Shown: in pieces, positions 1 through 7,642 of the stretch
Numbering within the stretch: the stretch's first letter is position 1
Layout of the letters: each line of letters begins with the position of its first letter
Made by a program: the position numbers and the translations under genes
The notes under the pieces: generated by a model
Databases searched by the model: none
The model's input: the letters and a program-made list of their open reading frames with translations, nothing else
What the model was told of the DNA's origin: nothing
NCBI GenBank assembly: GCA_946479255.1
Contig: CAMLFK010000111.1
Location: forward strand, 1 to 15,080
Length of the DNA: 15,080 nt
Direction of reading: 5' to 3'
DNA from: an uncultured Oxalobacteraceae bacterium
GTDB taxonomy: Bacteria; Pseudomonadota; Gammaproteobacteria; Burkholderiales; Burkholderiaceae

Positions 1-288
1 CGTGGCTTTGATGCGGTTCAGGACGTAGGCTTCATACGGTGTGACGTTCGGCATGGCTTCGGCCTGGGTCAGGCGGGTCTGCACTTCGTCGTACTTTTTG
101 TTCGTCATCAGTTCGGTGATGACCTTGGTCTCGATCAGCTTCACCATGTCTGGACGGACCACATCCTTGGACGCGTCCGCAGCCGGCGCGGCGGCTTGGG
201 CGTGCGCACTGGTCATCAGGGCGGGCGCGGCATTCAGGCCAATGGCGGCCAACAGCAGGCTGATACGAGCAAGACGGAACTGGGACAT
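1..288 (-). CDS. Exported protein, N-terminal part (probable TPR-type), runs off the window
   Basis: Ninety-six codons are open from an ATG at 288-286 to the window edge, so the C-terminus is missing. A good ribosome binding site (GAAGGA) lies about 6 bases upstream. The N-terminus is a typical Sec signal peptide: basic MSQFRLAR, a hydrophobic ISLLLAAIGLNAAPALM core, and a likely cleavage after AHA near residue 30. The mature part has the segment NKKYDEVQTRLTQAEAMPNV followed by TPYEAYVLNR. This resembles the start of periplasmic tetratricopeptide-repeat proteins common in Massilia-like bacteria, recalled from family resemblance rather than shown by a complete TPR motif. Its role is unknown. 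It is separated from the nag operon by a hairpin terminator and is probably an independent unit. Confidence 0.6.
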   Translation of the reverse strand, partial: MSQFRLARISLLLAAIGLNAAPALMTSAHAQAAAPAADASKDVVRPDMVKLIETKVITELMTNKKYDEVQTRLTQAEAMPNVTPYEAYVLNRIKAT

Positions 289-378
289 AGAAATCCTTCA
301 ATCGATGACATAAAGACGGGGAACCACAGCAGTAACGTTTGACCCCGCCGAACAGTGGACATGTGCTTCGGAAAAAGC

Positions 379-404
379 AGTCCGCGCGGCGCGGGCTTTT
401 TTTT
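379..404. terminator. Strong intrinsic terminator hairpin, possibly bidirectional, downstream of nagZ
   Basis: An 8-bp stem (AGTCCGCG at 379-386 pairing with CGCGGGCT at 390-397, one G-U pair) encloses a 3-base loop. On the plus strand it is followed by eight Ts (397-404). On the minus strand the stem is followed by GC and then five Ts (372-376). It lies 79 bases past the nagZ stop, so it most likely ends the nag operon. A second, bulged hairpin lies between it and nagZ at 441-461. The longer T-run faces the plus strand, where no gene is seen upstream. Confidence 0.7.
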
Positions 405-440
405 GCGAAGCGCATATTGTCACATAAACTCTAGTATGGC

Positions 441-461
441 ATCGGCATTTCCGTGCGGAAT
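441..461 (-). repeat. Bulged inverted repeat just downstream of nagZ
   Basis: TTCCG (449-453) and CGGAA (456-460) form a perfect dyad. Allowing one bulged base, the outer arms GGC/GCC extend the stem to about nine pairs. It lies 22 bases past the nagZ stop, in the 3' untranslated region of the operon. It could protect the mRNA 3' end or act as a protein-binding palindrome; nothing decides between these. Confidence 0.3.
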
Positions 462-482
462 ACCTGAGCGGCCAGCTTCGCC

Positions 483-1973
483 TCAGGCGAAACCGTCCAC
501 CGGCGCGCGGCCTTCGGCTTCCAGCGATCCGTCCAGCCATGCCGCCACGGCATCGAGCGCGGGGCCGGCAAAACCGTAGGTGATCAGGGCTGGGGCGTCG
601 ATGTCGAGCGCCTGGTAGGGGTTCCACAAGGCCAGGTGCAGGTCCGGCTTCCAGGTGGCGCGCGCATGCTCGCCATAGCGCTTGCGCGAGGTCGATGCCA
701 GGATGTTAAAGCGGCCGTCGGCCGGCAGGGCGCTCCAGTCGAAGCTGTCGGCATCCTGATAGGTCACCAGCTCGACATCGTATTGACGCGCCAGCGTGGC
801 GGCAATCACGCCGGCCGGCACACCGGCTTCGGACACGCCGTCGCTGACCACGTCCTGGCGCGCCACCAGCCGCACCCCGGCGCCGCTGGGCGGGCGCTGC
901 GGGGCGCCGCGCGCGGTCAGGGCGCGCCGCCAGGCCTGCGCCATCAACTGGCGGTCCACCGCTTCGCTCATATAGTCGCGCGGTGTGCACGGATAGCAGG
1001 CGGCCAGGCGGCCAAGCCGCGCCAGGCGTTCGTCGACCTGCGCCATGGTCAGGCTGCCGTCGGCAATCGCGGCGGCGATCGCGCCGACCGTGTCCTGCTG
1101 GGTGTCGGGTGTGCCGAGCGCCATCACCATGTCGGCGCCGGCGGCCAGCGCCAGCACCGCCGCCTGGCCAACGCCATAGCGGTCGGCGATGGCGTGCATG
1201 TCCATGCCGTCGGTGATGATCACGCCGTCGTAGCCCCACTCTTCGCGCAGCAGTTCGTGCAGGATGCGGCGCGACATGGTGGCCGGGTATTGGTTGTCCA
1301 GCGCCGGATAGACGATGTGCGCGGTCATCAGCGCGGGCGCGTGCGGGCCGGCCATGCGGAAGGGCTTGAATTCGAAGGCTTCCAGTTCGGCCAGCGGCTT
1401 GTCGACGGTCGGCAGGGCGCGGTGCGAGTCGACGTGGGTATCGCCATGGCCGGGGAAGTGCTTGACGCAGCAGGCCACGCCTTCGGACTCGCTGCCGGCC
1501 ATCCAGGCCAGCGCCAGCTCGGTGGCGCGCTGCGGATCGGCGCCGAAGCTGCGTTCGGCAATCACCGGATTGTGCGGGTTGTTGTTCAGGTCCAGCACCG
1601 GGGCGAAGTTCCAGTTGAAACCCAGTGCCTTGACCGCACGGGCGACCGCCGCGCCGACTTCGCGCGCAAGCAGGGTGTCGTCGGCCGCGCCCAGCGCCAT
1701 CGCCGACGGCGGCGCCGGCACCCAGGTCGAGCGCACTACGGCGCCGCCTTCCTGGTCGAGCGCAATCAGCGCCTGTGGGCCCATCACCGCGCGCAGGTCG
1801 GAAGTCAGGCGGCTCAACTGGGCGGCGTCGACCATGTTCTGGCGGAACAGGCAGACGCCGCGCACCTGGTTCTCGCGCAAAAAGGCGGCGGTCGCGGCAT
1901 CGAGTTCGGTGCCGGGAAAGCGGATCATGATCAGCTGGCCGGCCAGGCGGCGCTGTTGCTCAAACTCGGTCAT
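483..1973 (-). CDS. nagZ: Beta-N-acetylhexosaminidase, glycoside hydrolase family 3 (NagZ)
   Basis: A 496-residue cytosolic exo-hydrolase (no signal peptide) releasing terminal GlcNAc from muropeptide or chitin-derived sugars. The GH3 barrel covers about residues 5-325. The NagZ signature KHFPGHGDTHVDSH (171-184) supplies the Asp-His acid/base pair (D182, H184), and the nucleophile is D255 in VIITDGMDMH. The usual single-domain NagZ is about 340 residues; the extra 150 C-terminal residues (350-496) fit a GH3 C-terminal-type domain as in two-domain NagZ proteins such as that of Bacillus. The ATG at 1973 is preferred over an in-frame TTG at 1976, because the ATG overlaps the upstream stop (TGATG), the usual arrangement for translational coupling. 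It is the last gene of the amino-sugar operon. Confidence 0.93.
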   Translation of the reverse strand: MTEFEQQRRLAGQLIMIRFPGTELDAATAAFLRENQVRGVCLFRQNMVDAAQLSRLTSDLRAVMGPQALIALDQEGGAVVRSTWVPAPPSAMALGAADDTLLAREVGAAVARAVKALGFNWNFAPVLDLNNNPHNPVIAERSFGADPQRATELALAWMAGSESEGVACCVKHFPGHGDTHVDSHRALPTVDKPLAELEAFEFKPFRMAGPHAPALMTAHIVYPALDNQYPATMSRRILHELLREEWGYDGVIITDGMDMHAIADRYGVGQAAVLALAAGADMVMALGTPDTQQDTVGAIAAAIADGSLTMAQVDERLARLGRLAACYPCTPRDYMSEAVDRQLMAQAWRRALTARGAPQRPPSGAGVRLVARQDVVSDGVSEAGVPAGVIAATLARQYDVELVTYQDADSFDWSALPADGRFNILASTSRKRYGEHARATWKPDLHLALWNPYQALDIDAPALITYGFAGPALDAVAAWLDGSLEAEGRAPVDGFA

Positions 1974-2991
1974 CAATTCGTCCTGGTGACTTTGCTCAGG
2001 TGGCGCGGCCGGTCCGGGTCCATGCCGCGCGCCTTGGACAGCTGCGCGGCCATGACATAGAAGGCCTGGATGGCGACGATCGGGTCGAGGTCGGGTGTGC
2101 TGGCGGTCGGCAGCGTGAGGTCGCGGCTGGCCACGTCTTCGGGCGCGGCCAGCAGCACGCGGGCGCCGCGCGCGCGCATGTCTTCGGCCAGGTGGATCAG
2201 GCCTTCCTGGGTCGGACCGCGGGTGGCGAAGATCAGCAGCGGATAACCGTCTTCGATCAGCGCCATCGGTCCGTGCTTGATCTCGGCGCCACTGAAGGCT
2301 TCAGCCTGCAGGCTTGACGTCTCCTTGAGTTTCAGGGCCGCTTCAAGCGCGATCGGAAAGCCGATGCCGCGCCCGACCACCATGATGTTACGCGCCGGCT
2401 TGAGTACTTCCACCGCGAGCGACCAGTCCACCGTAGACGCGGCGCGCAGCGCCTCGGGCAGGGCGGCCAGGCCGTCGATCAGTTCATGGTCGCGCTGCCA
2501 GTGCGCCACCATGCGCGCGCCGGCCACCAGGCTGGCGATGAAGCTCTTGGTGGCGGCCACGCTCTTTTCTTCGCCGGCGTGCAGCGGCATGGCCCATTCG
2601 GCCGCGTGGGCCAAGGGCGAATCGATGTCGTTGACCAGCGCCACGCTGGTGGCGCCGCCGCCGCGGAAGTAGCGGATCGGCTGCACCACGTCCGGACTCT
2701 GGCCCGATTGTGAGATGGCAATCGTCAGCGTGCCGCGTGTGACCAGCGGCGACTTGTGCAAGGTCACCAGCGACATCGGCAGGGATGCCACGATGCGCCC
2801 CATGCGCACCATGATCAGGTAGGCGCAGTAGCCGGCGGCGTGGTCCGAACTGCCGCGCGCGACCGTCAGCGCGGTCTGGAATGGCGTGCTGCGCAGTTTG
2901 CGGCCCAGCTCCTCGTAGCGTTCGCCGTCCTCAAGCAGCTGGCGCGCGACGCAATCGCCGGCCGACAGCGCTTCCTTCAGCATTTGCGACG

Positions 2992-2995
<4 letters not shown>
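1973..2995 (-). CDS. nagBII: SIS-domain glucosamine-6-phosphate deaminase (NagB-II type)
   Basis: A 340-residue protein with two SIS domains and no glutaminase domain, so it is not a full GlmS. Visible motifs are the sugar-phosphate loop ISQSGQSPD (94-102), EKSVAATKS (143-151), the second SIS domain from about 195 with ALKLKET (220-226) and EIKHGPMAL (238-246), and a GlmS-like C-terminus ending DPDRPRHLSKVT. Within an operon with nagA and nagK this pattern indicates the NagB-II enzyme, which converts GlcN-6-P to fructose-6-P and ammonia and replaces the unrelated classical NagB, as known from Shewanella-type pathways. The ATG at 2995 overlaps the nagA stop by four bases (ATGA). An upstream in-frame extension to 3244 is only read-through of nagA sequence in another frame. 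An AgaS-like substrate cannot be fully excluded. Confidence 0.88.
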
Positions 2996-4085
<1,090 letters not shown>

Positions 4086-4089
<4 letters not shown>

Positions 4090-4982
4090 GATGCGGCTTC
4101 CTCTATTGATGCCGGTGATTGCAGCTGCCGGGCGATCATGCGCAGGGCGCCGCTGGCGGAGTCGCCTCGGGGCGCAATGGCGCGCGCTACCAGGTCCGGA
4201 GGCAGATAGCCGCGCAGGGGCGCGCCAAGGCCGCCGGACAGCGCCAGCGGCAGCGTGCCGGCGGCGTCGAGCGCGTGCGCCATGCGTGCCACTTCGACGC
4301 CGGCCTGTTCGAGAATGGCGTGCGCCTCGGGATCGGACTGCCCATGGGTGACCACGATCGGCGCCAGGCTGGCGAAGCTGGTCTGGTTGGCCTGGCCCAG
4401 CCACAGCTGGATGCCGGCGCGCCCTTCGCCACAGGCCACGCTGAGCGCCTGGGCGAACGGGCTGGCCGGGCGGCGTCCGTCGATGACTTGTTCGAGGTAG
4501 TTCATGGCGCGCAGGCCGATCCAGGCGCCGCTGGCTTCGTCACCGGAGGGAAAACCCCAGCCGCCGACTTCGCGCAGGCTGCCGTCGGGCAGCAGCGCCA
4601 TGGCGACGCTGCCGGTGCCGATGGCGACGATGACGCCGGGCTGGCCGTCGTGGGCTCCGAGCAAAGTGGTGTAGGCGTCGGTGTCGAGCACCAGTGCGGC
4701 GAAGCCGGGATCGGCCGCGGCGAACTGCGTGGCCCATTGCTGATTGTGCACGCCGGCCAGGCCGAGCCCGATCGCGCAGCGGCTCGGGTCGGCCGGCGGC
4801 AGCTTGGCCAGGACAAAGGCTTTGGCGATGGCAGCGCACACGGCGGCCCACGCCTGGGGAATGCCGAGGGCCAGGCCCGAGGGGCCCGCGTCGGCTTGGG
4901 CGAGGAGCGTGCCGTCGGGCCTTGCAAGGCGGGCGCGGGTGCCGGTGCCGCCGCCATCCACGCCGATGAAATAGTCGATCAT
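4086..4982 (-). CDS. nagK: N-acetylglucosamine kinase, BadF/BadG/BcrA/BcrD ATPase family
   Basis: A 298-residue sugar kinase of the ASKHA fold that phosphorylates cytosolic GlcNAc with ATP. The phosphate-1 loop is DGGGTGTR (9-16), phosphate-2 is AIGTGS (120-125), followed by the BadF-type block GGWGFPSGDEASGAWIG (140-156) and the adenosine-loop SGGLGAPL (249-256). It opens the four-gene operon. A kinase instead of a PTS implies that GlcNAc enters unphosphorylated or is released inside by NagZ. The ribosome binding site is poor: AGAGGG directly abuts the ATG. A glucosamine kinase (GspK-like) is the main alternative; the neighbouring nagA favours GlcNAc. Confidence 0.88.
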
Positions 4983-5054
4983 CCCTCTATTTTAAAGGGA
5001 AGTGAGGAATCGCTGGCGAACTGCAGGCGGACTATACAGGAAAGCGCCGCCAGC
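4983..5054 (-). promoter_or_regulatory. Candidate nag operon promoter region
   Basis: The 72 bases between the GIN-protein stop and nagK hold two minus-strand -10-like hexamers. TATAGT (5036-5031) would give a leader of about 40 bases. TAAAAT (4994-4989) lies only six bases from the nagK ATG and would give a nearly leaderless mRNA, consistent with the lack of a well-spaced ribosome binding site. No convincing -35 is seen for either. Arms TCCCT and AGGGA form a weak dyad around TATTTTA. Transcription reading through from the GIN gene upstream is also possible. Confidence 0.3.
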
Positions 5055-6128
5055 TCAGCGGGTGTGCATGCCCTTGTGGTCGAAGTTTGCCAGGCGCACC
5101 GCGCCGCTGTTGGGGTCCTTGACGCGCACTTCGGCATTGCCCGGTCCGCTCACGCCGACCTCGGCGCGGGCGCAGGTCAGCGCTTCGCCTTTGAGGTCGC
5201 CAGGGCCGTGCACCTGGGCGCTCAAGTGGCCGACGCTGCCGGCCAGCTCGACGTTGCCGGGGCCGTGCATCGACACGCGCGCGGTGGGTGCCTGCAAGCC
5301 TTTGACCTTGAAGTTGCCGGGGCCGTGGGACTCCACGTTAAATTGCTTGATACTGCCGCCGACGCAGCCGTCGCCAGGGCCGCGCAGCACGGCCGACACG
5401 TTTTGCACCGCCAGGCCGCAGCCCTCGAAGTCGCCGGGACCGTGCATTTCCAGCCGCAGTTCACGGCTGCTGCCGGCCAGGCGCGCATCGCCCGGACCAT
5501 GCATGCGGACATCAACCTTGCCGCCGGCCAGGGCTTCGACTTTCAGGTCGCCAGGACCGTTGAGTTTCAAGGTGAGGTCGCCGCCGACCGCGCCCATGTC
5601 GACGTCGCCCGGCCCATCCATGACCAGGTTCACATTGGTGGCCTTGAGCTGGCGGAGGTTGATGTCGCCCGGCCCGCTGCTGGCCGTGACCAGGTCGCGC
5701 ACCTTGCCAGTCACCATGATGTCGCCGGGACCGTCGGCATTGAGTTCAAAGCGCTGGGCCGCCAGCTGATCGATGCGCATGTCGCCGGTGATTCCGGAAC
5801 GCACGCTCGTCAGGGCCGGCGCCTGGATCGTGACGGTCACACGTTCCTTGCCCACGTTGAACAGGGGATTGCGCTGGGTTTTGGGCTTGATCACCAGGGT
5901 CGTGCCGCGCATGACGGTGTCCACATCGGCCAGGTCTTTCTGCTCGCCGGAGAGGCTGACCGATTGGGCGCCTTGGGCGCGCACCACGACCTCGTACGGG
6001 CCGCTGATGTCGATGGCGCTGAAGGCCGCCATGCTGCGCTGCTGCGTGACGGGGGCGGCGAGCGCTGTCGCGGCGGCAGCCGCAGCCAGCAGTGCAAGGG
6101 CAGGATAGGTGATGTTCTTGCTTGTCAT
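5055..6128 (-). CDS. Exported GIN-domain (DUF2807) beta-helix protein with eleven GPG(D/N) repeats
   Basis: A 357-residue protein with a Sec signal peptide (MTSKNITYPALALLAAAAAATALAA, cleavage likely before PVTQ), preceded by GAGGA at good spacing. Residues about 35-110 match the start of the GIN/DUF2807 fold (FSAIDISGPYEVVV, then GERVTVTI-like strands). From about residue 133 onward there are eleven GPGD or GPGN motifs whose spacing alternates 19, 20, 19, 20 residues without exception. This predicts a regular solenoid with a two-turn repeat unit. The family (putative auto-transporter adhesin, head GIN domain) is periplasmic or surface-located, but its function is not established. Three cysteines fall in the repeats. 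It lies directly upstream of nagK on the same strand, 72 bases away; no metabolic link is evident. Confidence 0.85.
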   Translation of the reverse strand: MTSKNITYPALALLAAAAAATALAAPVTQQRSMAAFSAIDISGPYEVVVRAQGAQSVSLSGEQKDLADVDTVMRGTTLVIKPKTQRNPLFNVGKERVTVTIQAPALTSVRSGITGDMRIDQLAAQRFELNADGPGDIMVTGKVRDLVTASSGPGDINLRQLKATNVNLVMDGPGDVDMGAVGGDLTLKLNGPGDLKVEALAGGKVDVRMHGPGDARLAGSSRELRLEMHGPGDFEGCGLAVQNVSAVLRGPGDGCVGGSIKQFNVESHGPGNFKVKGLQAPTARVSMHGPGNVELAGSVGHLSAQVHGPGDLKGEALTCARAEVGVSGPGNAEVRVKDPNSGAVRLANFDHKGMHTR

Positions 6129-6316
6129 GGTGTCCTCAGGATCGGTCGCGGGAGCCTGAACAATATGACAAACCCGGGCGCGCCGCGCGTCTCGCGCGAT
6201 GTACGCACGAAAGCGCGGGGCAGGCTGCGCATTGTGCCGACGAATGGCAAAAGGCGCGGCGAAAGGCTGGCGCTTAGTTCTTGTACTGTTCCAGCTGGAT
6301 AGCCAGCGCGGTCTAG

Positions 6317-6436
6317 TGCTTCTTCACGGGCTCGACCGCTTCAGCATGCACTTCGGCGCGGCTGCGCTCCTTCATCGACTTTCTGACCGCGCAGTTCTCC
6401 GAACCGGACAGCGACCCGTGGCTGAATTCAGCGTAG
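6317..6436 (+). pseudogene. Possible remnant of a LysR-type regulator C-terminus
   Basis: A stop-to-stop frame encodes TSARLRSFIDFLTAQFSE near its middle and ends at TAG 6434-6436. The LRSFIDFL block closely resembles the conserved end of LysR effector domains, where an (R/K)xR(A/S)FIDFL segment precedes the C-terminus. The preceding residues do not fit, and a TAG at 6314-6316 closes the frame. In the adjacent frame SMHFGA directly precedes this block, as expected if a small deletion near 6358 broke the gene. No DNA-binding domain is found upstream. The opposite strand also reads openly here (about 36 codons), so the coding strand is uncertain. Confidence 0.3.
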
Positions 6437-6505
6437 CGTTTCTTTCTCGCCACAATCAATCATTGAAGGATGACAATTATCCTAAGGGCTGTGAACAATA
6501 TGATA

Positions 6506-6632
6506 TATTTCAATTCGGAACTTTGTGATCCCTGAACTAAAAATAAAACGTCGGGATCAGTCGGACAAGAACAACAAGTTTCACGAGTAGTAACTGCTCA
6601 TCTCGAAAGCCCGCTCCGTGCGGGCTTTTTTT
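6506..6632 (+). ncRNA. Candidate small RNA with intrinsic terminator
   Basis: No protein gene precedes the strong terminator at 6608-6632 on this strand, yet the upstream sequence is structured. There is a 7-bp perfect stem TGATCCC (6526-6532) with GGGATCA (6553-6559) around an A-rich 20-base loop, and a 6-bp stem GAGTAG/CTGCTC (one G-U) just before the terminator. A weak promoter can be proposed: ATGACA (6470-6475), 18 bases, AACAAT (6494-6499), with the 5-bp dyad AGGAT/ATCCT (6467-6483) across the -35. The 5' end is a guess. The A-rich single-stranded loop would suit a trans-acting RNA, but nothing shows a target. Confidence 0.35.
6608..6632 (+). terminator. Strong rho-independent terminator
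   Basis: A perfect 7-bp stem AGCCCGC (6608-6614) with GCGGGCT (6620-6626) and a 5-base loop is followed by seven Ts (6626-6632) and preceded by AA. It is oriented for plus-strand transcription although no intact plus-strand gene lies upstream in the window, which points to a small RNA or to the regulator remnant at 6317-6436. Confidence 0.85.
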
Positions 6633-6681
6633 CGTCCTTTGGTGGAAGGTGGCAATTTTTTCGCTGCTTATCGAACATGAT

Positions 6682-6713
6682 TTGCACGAAAGTCCTTTAT
6701 CAAATGCGATAAT
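6682..6713 (+). promoter_or_regulatory. Extended -10 promoter candidate for the 61-aa gene
   Basis: TGC-GATAAT (6705-6713) matches an extended -10 element with one mismatch. TTGCAC (6682-6687) resembles a -35 but is 20 bases away, longer than the usual 17; an extended -10 can compensate. The start site would lie near 6720, giving a leader of about 60 bases. Confidence 0.4.
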
Positions 6714-6778
6714 GTGCCGAAACAGGAGACGTGGATGGGGTTTACATCGTTCAGTCATAATCCGCCAGGGGAAAAAGA

Positions 6779-6964
6779 ATGATTCGCTACATGGGCACGC
6801 GCAAGAACATGGAAGGTGCCACCGTTTATGTTTTTGTTATCAATGGCCAGCAAAAAGAGGTCCGCGAGAGCAACCTGAAGCAGTATCCGGGTTGTTACGA
6901 AGCGTTGCCGGCATCGGCCAAGGCGCAGATCGCCGCTAACCGAAACTGGATGTCAAAGTTGTAA
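6779..6964 (+). CDS. Small hypothetical protein, 61 aa
   Basis: The start ATG at 6779 has AGGGGA about 7 bases upstream. The product is basic and soluble, with no signal peptide or membrane segment, beginning MIRYMGTRKNMEGATVYVFV and containing a QKEVRESNLKQYPGCYEALP segment. I do not recognise the family. Third-position GC bias is modest compared with neighbours. It is followed after 17 bases by another small gene with its own good ribosome binding site, so the two probably share an mRNA, possibly continuing into the gsp genes. Confidence 0.55.
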   Translation: MIRYMGTRKNMEGATVYVFVINGQQKEVRESNLKQYPGCYEALPASAKAQIAANRNWMSKL

Positions 6965-6981
6965 AGCACAAGGAGCCGGTC

Positions 6982-7092
6982 ATGAGTAAAGCGCAAGACA
7001 GCAAGAAAGAGTCGAAGAAAGAACCGGCCAAGACCGTCAAGGAAAAGAAAGAAGCCAAGAAGGTCAAGAAGGAAGAGCGCGCGCGCAAGTAA
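6982..7092 (+). CDS. Lysine-rich 36-aa basic protein
   Basis: This short gene has an ATG at 6982 with AGGAG at ideal spacing and a TAA at 7090-7092. Fourteen of 36 residues are lysine and six are glutamate, with KKE/EKK/KKVKK blocks such as VKEKKEAKKVKKEERARK at the C-terminus. There is no hydrophobic core, so it is probably disordered or a single charged helix. Low-complexity basic proteins of this kind often bind nucleic acids, but no function is shown. The well-placed ribosome binding site is the best evidence that it is translated. Confidence 0.5.
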   Translation: MSKAQDSKKESKKEPAKTVKEKKEAKKVKKEERARK

Positions 7093-7138
7093 ATCCAGCT
7101 CACTTTCCAGCTCACTCGCACCCGACAGCCGCCGCGCC

Positions 7139-7627
7139 ATGTTCTCGTCCCTGCCGACCGGGCCAGCCTGGCGCGCCAGTATTGTGGCCGCATGCTGGCT
7201 GGCGCATGGCTCCCTTGGCGCCGCGCCCTCGACCCTTTCGCCGGTGATCGGCAGCGCGCTGCTGTGCCGCAGCCACCTCGATAACCGCTACTTCCAGTCC
7301 TACCTGAGCGAAGCCTTCGGCCCTTCGTACAAGCACGAGGGCGGGGCCTTCTGGTACAAGGCCGACGCCACCCTGTGGGGCACCGCGGTCAGCGATATCC
7401 TCATCAGCGACGACAGCAGCGACGTGGTATTCGTCGGCGCCGTGGCCGATTCGGCGCCCGACAAACTCGATGAAGCCATCCGCGCCGCCGTTGGCGTGCG
7501 CCATCTGCCTATGGATCGCTCCGCCGCGCCGGTGCGCGAATCGGCGCCCGGCAGTAAAATCGTCTATTTCAAGACCAAGTCCAAAATCTTCTGCGCCAGA
7601 TACAAGCAGCTGCCGGTCATCCGTTAG
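7139..7627 (+). CDS. Exported hypothetical protein, 162 aa, upstream of gspA
   Basis: A signal peptide is likely: a short polar start, then the hydrophobic stretch ASIVAACWLAHGSLGAA with cleavage near residue 29. The mature protein has two cysteines (C43, C152) that could pair, and an aromatic segment EGGAFWYKADATLWG (67-81) followed by hydrophobic strands. I recognise no family. No ribosome binding site is visible ahead of the ATG at 7139, so the start is uncertain. It ends 15 bases before gspA on the same strand, suggesting one operon and perhaps a periplasmic role linked to type II secretion; that link is inference from position only. Confidence 0.65.
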   Translation: MFSSLPTGPAWRASIVAACWLAHGSLGAAPSTLSPVIGSALLCRSHLDNRYFQSYLSEAFGPSYKHEGGAFWYKADATLWGTAVSDILISDDSSDVVFVGAVADSAPDKLDEAIRAAVGVRHLPMDRSAAPVRESAPGSKIVYFKTKSKIFCARYKQLPVIR

Positions 7628-7642
7628 CGTCGGGAATCCACG

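Larger units (their letters stand above)
6129..6778. other. 650-base stretch without an intact gene
   Basis: The stretch separates the minus-strand GIN gene from the plus-strand small-gene/gsp cluster. From 6129 to about 6310 it is GC-rich with short dyads and no recognisable coding sequence. From 6317 to 6436 it carries a possible LysR remnant. From about 6460 it turns AT-rich and holds a candidate small RNA ending at a strong terminator (6608-6632), then an extended -10 promoter near 6705-6713. Open frames here, such as a 109-codon plus-strand frame from 6199, show no recognisable family and are judged fortuitous. Confidence 0.5.

Noticed and set aside
636..2060. A 474-codon open frame on the plus strand
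   Set aside because: Antisense to nagZ, His/Gln/Arg-rich composition typical of a reverse frame of a GC-rich gene.
5170..5740. Regular DNA repeats suggesting a CRISPR array or tandem repeat element
   Set aside because: The period comes from the codons for GPG(D/N) within the GIN protein; the copies diverge at synonymous sites and the spacing follows protein residues, not fixed spacers.
4119..6302. A 727-codon open frame on the plus strand
   Set aside because: It is antisense to nagK and the GIN gene, shares their third-position GC bias, and shows no recognisable domain, whereas both minus-strand genes have clear motifs.
6199..6528. A 109-codon plus-strand open frame in the intergenic stretch
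   Set aside because: No recognisable family, no ribosome binding site, mixed codon bias, and it runs through the promoter-like and structured RNA region.
6537..6758. A 73-codon minus-strand open frame
   Set aside because: It crosses the strong terminator hairpin and the small-gene promoter region, and its codon use is unlike the neighbours.
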